A DNA stretch of 64,000 nucleotides from Narthecium ossifragum. Its lineage: Eukaryota > Streptophyta > Magnoliopsida > Dioscoreales > Nartheciaceae. The notes under the pieces are model-generated. The model worked only from the letters and a program-made list of their open reading frames with translations. It ran no database searches and was not told where the DNA came from. The position numbers and the translations under genes were made by a program. Shown here piece after piece: positions 45,350 through 56,900 of this stretch. The DNA is taken from NCBI GenBank assembly GCA_963920575.1, contig OY986966.1, forward strand, positions 26,689,717 through 26,753,716. The letters run 5' to 3'. Position 1 is the stretch's first letter. Every line of letters starts with the position of its first letter.

Positions 45350-48300
45350 ATGGGATTCCCCACCACCACCGCCTCGCTCTCCCTCAAGTTCGTCGCCGTC
45401 GCCTTCGCCTTCTCCTCCTTCTCGCTAACCCTAACCTCGTCCTCCACCTCCCTCCAATTCAATCCCAAAATATCCCTCCCAAGCTCCTCTCTCCACTCCT
45501 CCACAGCCTCACCTCCTTCTCCCGCCCGAAAGCTCGCCTCCGACCTCCTCTCCCTCCTCGGCTCCCCTAGTGATGCCGCTGCCGTCGACCGCTCCGTGGC
45601 CCGCGAACTCCGCTCCTGCCTCCGCTTCCTCGTCCCATTCAAGCCTACGGGGCCCTCTGCTTCTAGTAGGTCCGAGAAGCTTCTAGAATGCCATACGGGG
45701 GGAAAGGACGAAGAGAAGGTCTTGTGGCCGCCAGCGGCGGTGATGGAGCTGGCGAGGATCGCCTTCGACTCGGGCGGTGACGTCGCCGCGATCCACCGCT
45801 GCCTGGATCCCACCCCAATCCCTGTGAGTCAATGGGAATCCCCCACCGTTAAAGCCAACCATCATAGGATGCGGGCAATACTAGGCCTGTTTGGCTAATG
45901 GGCGGATCGTGGGATCCGGAATCCGCGGGATCCGGAATCGGCAGATTCCGAGAGCGGACGCCGAAAATGGATCCGCCCTTGGGCGGATCCCTGGGATCCG
46001 AGGCCGATCCAAACGCGCCCGCGCATCCCCCATCCCTTGGATCCAAGGCTGCCAAACGCATCCCAGTGAAATTCGAATCGTGGGATCCGAATCCCCTTTT
46101 TCGCCCTTTTTGAGATGTTTTACAGATAACCGCCTACATTTTGTGATATTACATCTAATGTCCCTATAATGCCATGCCCATGGAGTTATAGGTGCCGGAC
46201 GTGGAGGGATCAGTGGAGGATAAGTGTCAGCTTACGAGAACTCCATATGGGAGGCGCTTCATCAACAAGGTTTGCTCTTTTGTTTTTGTTTTTTGGGTTG
46301 AATCTTAAGTATTGACACCAATGCTTGTGATGGCTTTGCGCAGGAGTTGAATTCCTACATTGCATTCTTGTTTGAGTTGATTGCTTCACGGGCACCCTCG
46401 GTGGGATTCAAAGTTTCACTTAGTCGCTATGATCTGTTTCATGGGCATCTGTTCATAGCCCCCGACTCTGGACGGATCGGCATATTGTGAGTTTTTGCAG
46501 ATCCTAAAGTTTGCTTTTTTAAGAGTAATATCAGTTTTTTTTTCCTAAGATCTAGAATAATCATTGTACTGCTTGGTTGATAGATAGAATCACATTTTAG
46601 ACAGATGGTATTGTTTACCTCTTACCACATATGAAGTGACAAGTAGCAGGGTGGCCGTTTGCTTTTAGAATTTTATTTCGAATCAGAGTTGAAGCTAGTG
46701 AGTTCTATCCTTTGTATCATCTGTCGATTTGGAGAAGTTTCACAAGAAAAGATCGATGGGTGAGAAGGAGGTCCAATCTTTTGCAATAATTTTCCTGTTT
46801 ATTATTATGGGATTGTAGCTTTCTTTCTCTTGTGCTCCTATTTTCCTTGTTGGCTGTATTGGTTTACATTCACTTCTGAAAACCATTGGACTTTGTAATC
46901 AGCTGATGTTACCTCCGAAAACTACATTTGTGAAAAGCTCAAATTGTGAAACTGATTAACGTGAAAAATATGCTTATTTACAAGGACCATCTAACTTCAT
47001 AGTTTCTAATATGCAGGTTCCATGCTAAAGAGTATCCAGCATATGATAAGGAAGTCTTTCCCTATAATATGGGCTACTGCCAAAAAGGTTTATTAGTGGA
47101 ACTATTGCTATTTGTCAATGTTCAAGCATCATATTTCTGTTTATGACTTTCCAAGGTTATTTTTTATGTAACTCATTGATAGGATCCTATCAGCATATGG
47201 GACTTCTTGTTATCTTTTGCAGCCAATCACCACCTTGTACTAAGCTAGCAAAGCTCTCCTGTTCTCAGGATCGGTCATGGCTTATGATGATTCGATGAAT
47301 CTACGAAATATTCTTTGGCTGGCTCCGTTACCTAGTAATTCTACAAAAGCTTGGGTGGCACCTGGTATAAGTTCCAATCTTATTTTTGCTTTTGCGTTCC
47401 ATACTGAGACTCCAAAATAAGGTGTCCCAATGCCGGGTCTTTTATCTAACATTAATTTATCTCAGTCTGTTTTGGATGTTCACTTTTCAATTTGAGCAAG
47501 TTGCTCATATACTTCCATGAATTACTTTCACATTGTTGGTAACTAATTTTTTACACATGTTCTAGGCTGAATCAGAACTCTGCTTTTCAACATATAATGT
47601 AATCTGAGATATATGTTGTCAATTCACAGGACATCTTCTAAATCCTTGTGCTACATTCTGTGGTAAATATTTTACACAGTTTTGAGATCAAGTACAACCT
47701 ATGCTTTAATATTTTTAGTTGGCTTTGTGCACAAAAATAGAAGGCTTATATAAGGGTAGTCTTGAGTTATTAGATAAATTGTTGGATATGATAGTACAAT
47801 TTGATCGAGACAATGTCTGACTTGTCAGAGTTTAGGAATCTATGGGCATGTATTGGATCTAAGAAACCTCAACCTTTCGAAAGAAAGAAATCTACAAATT
47901 TTGACAGGTATCAGCAGCTAATTAAACCATAAAATGGCATAAGGAAATCAGCATTTATTCCATGTTTCCTAGACTTGAAATATATTGTTGCTTGTAGTTT
48001 AGTCAGGTAGGTCTTCCATTTCCCATTTGAGATGTTAGCAGTTGGCCCTGCTGGAATTTAAAAGTACCTTTATATCATCATTGACTTTGCTAGCTGAACG
48101 CTTGCATTTTGTTAGCAATAATAGTCTGATACTACCATATATGCATCTCCTTGCTTGCACTAATGAAAATTCTGCATTACTGTTCATGTTATTCATTGCT
48201 AAGGTGCTTTTATTATGCAACCTAGATTAGCTGCTCATCATGCAGATAGTCAGCCACCTCGATATTGCCCATGTTATAGCTCAAATTACTGAATTCATGC

Positions 48301-48659
48301 ACATGCTAGTCATTGCAAGGTCAATTTTGTTGTTTGGTACCGCAAATTATATGTCCTTTATTTACAACTACCAAATATGATATTGCTCCAGGAGTTCTAG
48401 TTGTCTTGGATGCTCATCCTGGAGGAATCATATATAAGAAGATGGTCCCAGAATACGTGGACCTAGTGAGGACAATATATGAAGGTCAGACTTGTCATAG
48501 TAATTATCTCCTGCTATCTGTACCTCGCAAAGTTCTTTTTAGAGACTTATTAGCCTAAGGTCCTTGGTTTTGCCAGATGATTTCGGGGAAGTTGTGGTCG
48601 ACGTCAACTACTTGAATGTAGGCAACGTTGTTGCTGCGGACAAAATATTCATTTGCTAA
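45350..48659 (+). CDS. Uncharacterised plant protein, 345 residues
   Basis: Seven exons: 45350-45823, 46192-46269, 46344-46486, 47017-47087, 47269-47364, 48392-48484 and 48577-48659. I do not recognise the family. The N-terminus (MGFPTTTASLSLKFVAVAFAFSSFSLTLTSSS) has a hydrophobic stretch and many Ser/Thr, fitting a plastid or mitochondrial targeting peptide or a signal anchor. The remainder is a compact globular domain: TRTPYGRRFINKELNSYIAF, VGFKVSLSRYDLFHGHLFI, ILFHAKEYPAYDKEVFPYNMGYCQ, MNLRNILWLAPLPS, GVLVVLDAHPGGIIYKKMVPEYVDLV and a C-terminal VVVDVNYLNVG. The consistent splice phases and sharp coding pattern mark it as a real gene. All introns are GT-AG; intron 1 holds a BamHI-site-rich MITE-like block. 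The leader ends in a GA microsatellite. Confidence 0.82.
45884..46075. mobile_element. GGATCC-rich MITE-like element in intron 1
   Basis: The element starts GGCCTGTTTGGC and ends near GCCAAACGCATCCC. Its interior is dense in GGATCCG/CGGATCC palindromes. It resembles the element at 57171-57370, which has clear TIRs and a target duplication. The right boundary is uncertain because another CCAAACGCGCCC end occurs near 46009-46020. Confidence 0.6.
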
Positions 48660-48878
48660 TTCCCTACTAAGGAGTAGCCATCTTCTGAGATTTATGACGA
48701 TGGAAAAGATGTACCATTCTTGCACGAAATTTCACGGACTGACATGTTTTTTTTTTCAATTTGATTGCACAAGTTATGTGTACTGTAACATTTATTGGAT
48801 GATTGTTTCACCCATCTGGAGCAAAATATATGTATCACCTTGTTTCAGATATTGTTAATGTGAGTTTGTCGTGTAGGA

Positions 48879-49120
48879 TAAAGATTTGTGGCCATGTACA
48901 TTGCACATTCCGATAATTGGTAGATGTGTACTGATTGTCGTATCTCTTGGATTAGAACAATCAATTGATAGTGTTTTAATGATTTGATGATTGATATATT
49001 CAAATATTCACTTAGTAGATTTCTATCGATTAGTTGATACAATTCATCGATAGTGTTTTAGCGATGGACTAGGTGAATCAATCTACCGATTGAAGGCATG
49101 TAAGATACCTTACCCATGTA
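48879..49120 (-). repeat. Dispersed ATCGGTA-type repeat, copy A
   Basis: The sequence from AAAGATTTGTGGCCATGTAC to CCATGTACC matches, in reverse orientation, the block at 60390-60613, including GCCTTCRATCGGTAG, TCATTGATATATTC-like and TAGTCCATCG segments. It is about 240 bp and non-coding, and probably a MITE or MITE fragment. Confidence 0.65.
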
Positions 49121-49505
49121 CCTAAATCAGCATCCTTGTGTATGTGCTTTTTGGCAGAATGTAATCTATATCGCAAAGAGATTCCAATCCATCGTCTTGT
49201 TGGATCCTGGATTTCGGATGCACATTCGGACAGTTAACCCGAACCCGATTACACAACGTTATCCACCTAGATCCCCAAGTGGGTCCCATGCTACTAAAAT
49301 GTTTTATTCTCACACCCCACCGTTTCGAAATGTACTCCTCTCCACGCTCATGCCTTGCGCCCCAAGCCCATCGGCGGCTTCTAGAGGGCTCTCCCTCCCC
49401 TCTCTCTCTTCCCGCCGGCTTCCTCTCTCCCCTTCTCTCAACGAAGAACAAACCCTAAACCTAGCTTAAAGAAATCCTAATTTGGATTCCTTGCATTCTC
49501 CATCC

Positions 49506-52500
49506 ATGGCAGCGGGGTGCATTGAAAGGTCGGCGAGCACGTGGAGGGATGGGGCGCGGGTTGTGCAGCTCCGGATCCGCGACCGGTTCCGCGTTGCCGT
49601 CGATCGCCACCGGCAGTGGTCGCAGGATTCGGGCTATACGCCGGCGATCGAGCGCTGGATCCATCTTGCCCGATCCATTTGGGGGGCCTCCTCGTCCAAC
49701 TCTCATACTTCTACTCCGGGGTCTTCGAGGTTTTATCGCAAGCGAGGCGAGTTACTCTTTTGAGCTTACTATGGAATGGTCCTTTGATCGTATTCGTTGA
49801 TCTTGAATTCAAGAAAGGGTTTGGATACAAGCGTTTTGTTTTCTGTGAGTTTGTTTTAGTGACAAGGTTCTCAACTGCAGTTGGCAAGAATGTTAATGCA
49901 ATTGATGATTCGATCATGGTTCGCATGCTTCAAGCCTTATTCGTCCCTGTTATTGGAAATGCTTGCCATGCGTTTATGCACGGTCTCAACCATGTGCAGG
50001 TATTTAAGATGAAATTTATAATTGATATGGCGATCGTTGGTTCCAGAATGATTATAACTTTTGTTCAAATTGTGCAGATATCTGGCGCAGAAAAACTGCA
50101 TCAGGCGCTACTACAAAGACCAAAAGAAAAGCCCCTAGTCACGGTATGTAATGAAATTTCACACGTTCATTGGTTAACGTATGAATGGGTTATATCTCAG
50201 ACAAGACATACCATTATATATGTAAAATGAGTCCTCTTATTCATCTTCTCTGTAGTAGCTAGATTATGTAGATATGAATGAAATCCTAGCTATATGCAAC
50301 TTGGGAGTTATGTTGATAATTTTTTTTTCTTCTGAGTTGGACCTAAATATTTAAGTTCAAGTTGGTAACTTGCCATCATCTTTTAGCACATGGGTTCTAT
50401 GTCTCTAAGACTTCTAGCTAGTAGTGCATAGTTTTCGTGACAGAGACAAATTTCTTCGGCAAGATGGTTAAACTGACATACTTTTTCCCAACATTTTCTA
50501 TAGGATCTCAATTTAGCTCAAAGTATTCTTTTTGCATCTATTTCATTTGTCCTATACTTTGCAAAATTTTGTGCATCTCTTTTTAACTAAAGCTTGGATT
50601 GATAGCTGGTACTAGATTCTACTGTTGTCTGTTACCCCCTTTGTTTTTAAGAATATCTTGTTACGCTGCAGGTTAGCAATCATGTGGCTGCTGTGGATGA
50701 TCCATTTGTTATCGCTTCCCTGCTTCCACCAAATGCTATGTTGGATGCTCGACAACTAAGGTGGACGATGTGTGCAAGTGACCGCTGTTTCAAAAATCCA
50801 ATGCTATCTGCTTTTTTTCACTGTGTCAAAGTTTTGCCTGTTTCTCGTGGGGATGGAATTTACCAGGAGGTACCCTATCATCATTTGAAGTGATTTAGTG
50901 CATGCCATTTCATGCTTTGTGTTTAAAACTTCTCAGAAATCCTTTATAACTTGTCTGCCTGTTTTTAATTTACCGTGACCAGCATGGAAGATGATGCATG
51001 TTCTTGCAGGAAGTTGGTGACTTAAGTTGGTTTCTGGTTTTAACCTGTGGTTATGTCTCCAATATAGACTCAGTACTACCTAGTTTGACATTGTATGAAT
51101 CAGAAGTTGAAAAGATTTTGTCAGTGCTTTTTTTGTGGAATGCATTAAGTGTCTGAGCTTTGGAAGGTGCATGGTTGCATGGCAGCGTTGGAATACTGCA
51201 CAGCAAGTAGTTCCAACTTTTAGCAGCTGCAGAGCTGCTTCTCTGAATCTAGTTTTTATGCTGATCTTTTGTCTCTCCATATCTATCATGTGAGCTTTAG
51301 TCCCTTGTGAGTTGCCCAAACAACTTTGGATTTTTTAGCTGTATTATTCATGTGTTTCAGAATCATCCTTGGATTCTTAATGAATCAATTATCCTCATGC
51401 AGATGGATGCAAGGTCTTTGCTGCATGCATGCTTGCAAAGTTTCAATGAATATAACTCATGGTCTTTTCATATTCAAATCTCTTTCCAGATTGTGAATTT
51501 ATTGAAAATCTGCAGTTTATTATGCGTTTCAGAAATGTAGTTCGAGTTCTCAAGATACATGTATGTTATGTTGGCTGAAGAAATGTGTTTACATGCATGT
51601 TATTCTTATAGTGGTATTCTTCTCACCTTAGGGAATGGATATGGCAATATCCAAGCTGAACAATGGTGGATGGGTTCATGTATTTCCGGAGGGAAGTCGT
51701 TCAAGAGATGGTGGAAGAACCATAGGTTCTCCGAAGAGAGGAGTTGGAAGGTGAGAAGAAACTTATGATGGCTTATATCATCTCTTGCTTGAGATCTGTG
51801 CTGCTCCTTGTTGAGAAAGAAAAGCAAACCTCAAGTTTGCAAATATTATGGAAGATTAAATTAGAGGTGCAGTCTATGTGTGTGTGGTGTGGGCGGGCGG
51901 GCGGGCGTGCACGTGTGTGTGTGTTCATGACGCTGATGTTACCTTATGATACCATGGTTTCTTGAAGAAGCTACTGGATGAATCTCATGAAGCTCACCTT
52001 TATTAGTGCTTAGTCCTTTCCATATGATTTTCTTTATGAATATGCCTGCCCTTAGGCATCACCAAAGAAAGCTGGATTAAAAAAGCGAACTGTGTATAAA
52101 TATTTATGTATTTTGTTTCTCTCCTCAATCGTCTTTTCTTGGACTCATCTTTTGCATAAATTTCTATTTGTTCTTCGGTGTTGCCCTGTAGGCTGGTAAT
52201 GGATGCAGATAGCACACCAATTGTGATTCCCTTTGTCCACACAGGGATGCAAGATATCATGCCGATAGGAGCAAAATTCCCGAAAACCGGCAAACGGGTA
52301 AGCATGCACATGTAGTTCTCTTGCCTATGTTTTGCTGACTTCGATCCTCATCAATCACCTCGAATGTGTGCTAAAATTATTTTGGCTGTTTATATAACAC
52401 TGCTAGATAGTGAATATTTGCTCACTATCTATGAATTTCACTTTCTTATTTGAAAGAGGTCCTGGGTTCCAATATAGTCATAACATGCTCTCATGCTTGG

Positions 52501-53203
52501 GTTTGTTAACATCATCAAGCATTAATTTGTTCGTTATAAGAGTGTATGAATTTGTGAGTTCCTCATTGTGCCAATGAACTGCTACTCATGATATATGTGC
52601 CTGAACACTTCCATGCAGGTTATAGTGGTTGTTGGTGATCCCATTCACTTTGAAGATCTGCTCTCAGATAACGATGAGGCCCAGAGAGACTCTAGAGGAA
52701 TTTTATATGACGCTGTTTCATCAAGGATTGGTCATAGACTCCAAGAGTTGAAAGTCCAAGTTGACAAACTAATGCTTGAACAGCCTTTAGAAGGCCAGGA
52801 GTATGATGCCCAAAATGCTAGTCAGGCACATGGAATTTGGCATCAAGTAGATTGGGAGGCATTTGGAATCGAAAATTTCATGCTGCCAGAGAAGGACGAC
52901 TCCGAGTTGGCTAAGCGATCTATTCCTAGCTTGTCAGTGCGACGGTTTGATGAACCCCAGAAGACCCAAGTCGATGAGAAGCCCATCAGGATGGATTTCT
53001 CTTCTGAAGGCGGCATTGTGTCAAGAGTTCGCGGCTACATGAATCCAAGTGAGCTAATGGGATTCGCAGCCAGGGGCTTATTTATGAATGACAGACTATG
53101 TGATGAATTTCCACAATACTTTCACGGAGCCAGTCCTGTAAGAACCTGGAAAGAGTTTCTTGAAGGCAACTTGATTCGGCATTGGAGCAGCGTACCCCTT
53201 TAG
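49506..53203 (+). CDS. Tafazzin-like phospholipid acyltransferase (At3g05510-like)
   Basis: Seven exons: 49506-49746, 49881-49999, 50078-50143, 50672-50869, 51632-51750, 52192-52297 and 52619-53203, giving 477 residues. Tafazzins move acyl chains between phospholipids; in mitochondria this remodels cardiolipin. The acyltransferase motif H(x)4D is NHVAAVDD (His146, Asp151). Further blocks are DRCFKNP, VLPVSRGDGIYQEGMD and VFPEGSRSRDGG (226-231), then PFVHTGMQDIMPIG. A roughly 180-residue C-terminal extension of the At3g05510 type follows. Exon 1 must join exon 2 as FYRKR|VGKN, which requires a GC donor (CGAG|GCGAGT) at 49747; the nearby GT choice gives a frame stop. The start ATG is supported by the conserved-looking DRFRVAVDRHR in exon 1. 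Other introns are GT-AG. Confidence 0.92.
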
Positions 53204-53924
53204 CCCATTTTGCAGATACATGAGGATAAGAAAACCTCCAGTTTTAGCGGAATTAGATAGTTTTGGAAGAAACCAAGCTTTTTCTATTTTCCCTTTCCTC
53301 TGTCAACCAAGCTTTGCAGTTCTCGGAGGAATCAGCAGAAGGGAATCTGGAGATTGCGTAGCAGCCTTTATAGTCCTAACAAATGTACAATTATGAACAA
53401 AATGAGGTGCTACATATTATTTAGGTAGCACATTGATTAAAGGGTCATTTTTGTTATGATTTGCACAAATAGGTGGATGATGATAACATCTCCAGATTAA
53501 AATGGGTATTGTTTTGAAGGTCTTGTTATCGGTTAGGGTGGTTTTATATGCACCACCACTTCTTATAAGCGCATGATATTTTTCTAATGTTTAACTCATT
53601 AATGTCTAAGTGCACTTAGGAAAATGTGAAAGGGTCTCAAGAATTTTGAGTTGCATGCATAGACACAGGCATGCCTACTTGGATAAGTGATTTCGGATCA
53701 GATTGATTGGATCCGAGTCGGACTTTATTGGGTCAAACATTTCGGGTCGGGTCACAAATCAGCTCGACCCGACCTGATCATTATAACTTCGATAAGGCTT
53801 TGTCGATGTAACGGTCCTGATCAACTCTATCCGCATCGAGATTTGTGGTTCTCTTCTCTAACAATGAATGATTGGGTGTCGCTCTCACTTAGATCTCTGG
53901 TCTAACAGCTCCCGCTGAGCTCCA
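53204..53924 (+). other. Tafazzin 3' flank and CapZ-alpha promoter
   Basis: No gene is seen. It contains a short inverted repeat, GGTCGGGTC ... GACCCGACC (about 53746-53773), between the two genes. The CapZ-alpha leader begins somewhere after about 53800. Confidence 0.55.
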
Positions 53925-56900
53925 ATGGCGGACGGGGTTGCCGATGGCGAGGCCGCGGGGGAGGGCCAGAAGCGCGAGATCGCCAAGTGGTTCCTCACGA
54001 ACGCCCCCGCCGGAGAGATCCAATACATTGCCAAAGGTCTCTTTCTCCCTCTCTCAAGACCTTTCTCCGATCCCTTTTGGTGATGCTATATCGAATTCGG
54101 TTGATGGGTTTAGAGGAAGTGAGGTCTTTGTTGATGGGTGGTAATCGATCTCGTTTCAGATGTTCGAGAGCTTCTAGGGGACGATGAGGTGTTTGAGAAG
54201 GCGGCCGCTGAGGCGTTTCCGATCTACAACAAGACCCACTTGGTCGTGCTTGAAATGCCTGGCCGCAGTGGCGATGTGAGTCCATGATTTAAAACTCTTC
54301 GTTCTTTGGTTTAAAGTTAGCTCAAACTTGGTTCTCTTTGAATTCTTTATGTACTTGTTGGGCTTTTAGCGGCGCCGGCGTATGAGATGAAATTTTTTGT
54401 GAAGATTGTCCTCAATGCAGTATTTACTTTATGTTGACGAGTTTTAGCTATGAACGAATGAGGTTTGAGTTGATCTTTGGTCTCGTATGGGTTTAATCTT
54501 TCAAATTATGAGTACACATTGGAGGCATGTAAGGTAAGAAGTTCAAGAACAAACTGTTTAAGCAATGGCACTAGATTCTGCTAGTTCTGGAGTTTACTGA
54601 GTGAATTTTCACTGAGCATACGGCGTCAGAAGTCCTAATGTGGCCGTTGAAGCCTTGTTCTTTTAGGCTTTTAAGAGCAAAGAACAAATGCAAGTCATTT
54701 CTGTTACAGTAAGATGCATCAAGATTGCCAAACTCATCACATCCGTCTTCTTTCTTTTAGTCTTCTAGTTTCTGTTCTTACATAGTTTGCTTGAAAGTTA
54801 CATACAGAAATTTAGGCAATGATACGTAAATATCCTCCTACTTTTACTTGTATTGGCACTTGTAAAGAAATCACAATGTTCTAATACATATTCCTTTAGG
54901 TAATCATTACCAGATTTGGAGAAATTGATGACAACAATTATCTTGATCCCAGGACGGCACAAGTTGCTACTGTTGATCACGTCAAACAAGTAACTTTTCC
55001 TTCCTCCTCTATCTCAGCTCTTGATTGTTTTGAGTGCTTATGATAATGTACTGCTGTGCTTACGCGGGTTATGAATCTAATAAGGATCTCCTAGATGTTT
55101 TTTAGATACTCTAAACTACATGGTTTCTATTGAGATTTGATATGTAAGATTTCATGAATGTGATAATGTAGTAAGATGCATCAAGATGGGAAGCTTTCAA
55201 GGGATTCTGTGAGGGCCTGATTTTAAGATTTTGCTTAACTTGGACTATCTAATTCATGCCATAAGGAAGTCCAATTGTGTTTCAGGAGGAAAGAAATCTA
55301 CTCGGAAAGTCAAAAGTCCCCTTCTCTCCCATTGTCTATTAATTTTCTTTGCAAAAACAAGTGCTGCAGGTGCTTCCGGTTTGGCACTTTGTGGTTCAAC
55401 TTTAGGTTGTCAAGGGATGAAACATTGCTCTCTTATTGGCTTCTCAGCTCCCAAATTCTCTTCCTTGTAGTTTCACTGTAACATCTCCTTTGGCTTCTAG
55501 AAGTCTGCTTATCATGACATAAAAGGGGAAGCCTTAAGCCACTTGAGAGGTACATCTTACCCTGCCCCATTTTTTTCCTCCAGTGGACAAACTTCCTATA
55601 TCAATCCATAGTTAGGTGGATTGCAGTTCTTTGGTTCTTGATGTAGTAAGTGAAGATATGTAATTTAATTTGATCCTGCTTGGGCCTAAAATCCAAAGTC
55701 TTAATCAAGCTCATGCCCCTTATGGGCTATCCTGTTGACTACCTTCAACCCTCTTCTGTGGTTTCCTTTTATCATTTATAATTGTGCTGTATTTCTCTAT
55801 TTTTCATATGACTTTACTGTTTATTATGAGCATGAATTTTATCTGACTATGTGTTCTAAAAATTTGGGCCTTTTTGCTGAAATATGTATGCATATATCTA
55901 GGTCTGTACAGATGTGAGACCTGCTGGTGATGAAGAGCTTCCATCTTCCTATATAGAAGATTTTAGGTACATTCATTTTCAAGTGTTAGAGTATGTGGAT
56001 TAAGACTTTTAACAATTAACTATGTTCATCCTATACGTAGATTCAGCTCCAAAAATTGGGAATATTGAAGTTTATTTGTTACATAACTTTATCGCCATCT
56101 TTAAAGGAACTTCTTTTCCTATGGCAAGGCTGGAAGGAGTCTCCTTCTGCATTTTGTGTTCTCTCAGTCAAAAGTTTTTCTTTGTACTACTAAATGAGCT
56201 TGTTCTACAATGTCTCAGCTCAAATCAATTCAATGAAAGGTGGAAGTACAAAAAGTGGACATTGAAAGCAGTCACTGAGTAAAGTTTAAAAGTGGTCACC
56301 AGATAGAAATACAGCTATTTTGATCAGTATGTTTCCTATCTATGGTACTTGAGATCACATAATAATATTGTAGTAAATGGTTGAGAAGAACTTATAGGAC
56401 ATAAAAAAATGTCCAAAATGAAAAGTTTGGCTGTCTAATTATTGAAATAAGGGGGGGGGGGGGGTGTCGTTGTTTGCTGCTTGAAACCCTTCTATTCATG
56501 CAACCAGGTGTCAAAGATTTTCCTTTTGGTAAGTCTCCAAATTTTTCTTTTAGTTGCTCATTTAAATTATATCGTGGACTTTGGTGGAAGGTGGTTCTTA
56601 AAAAAACTTGTTAAGCGGTCAGCATAATTATATATCCAAGGGGAAGTTTGATTTTGTCCCTTTCCTAGAAATGTAATTTCAGAAAAACACAGAGTTGGGA
56701 GTTGATAGTGATGGAAAGCTTTTGCATAAGCCTTAGTTCTTTCAGTGGTCTGCATAGAGATATTAACTACTTTTATATTGCCTTTGAGGACCTCTAGTAC
56801 TGGAAGAATAACACTCTGGCCGAAAATTTTGTGATTAGTTGAGGCTTTCTTTGAAATGCCCTTACCGGTGGAGGTGTGTGAGTCTGTGAAATGACTGAGA

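Noticed and set aside
45298..45813. Minus-strand 171-codon frame over exon 1 of the unknown gene
   Set aside because: It ends in the GA microsatellite and is the antisense of a real exon with correct splice junctions.
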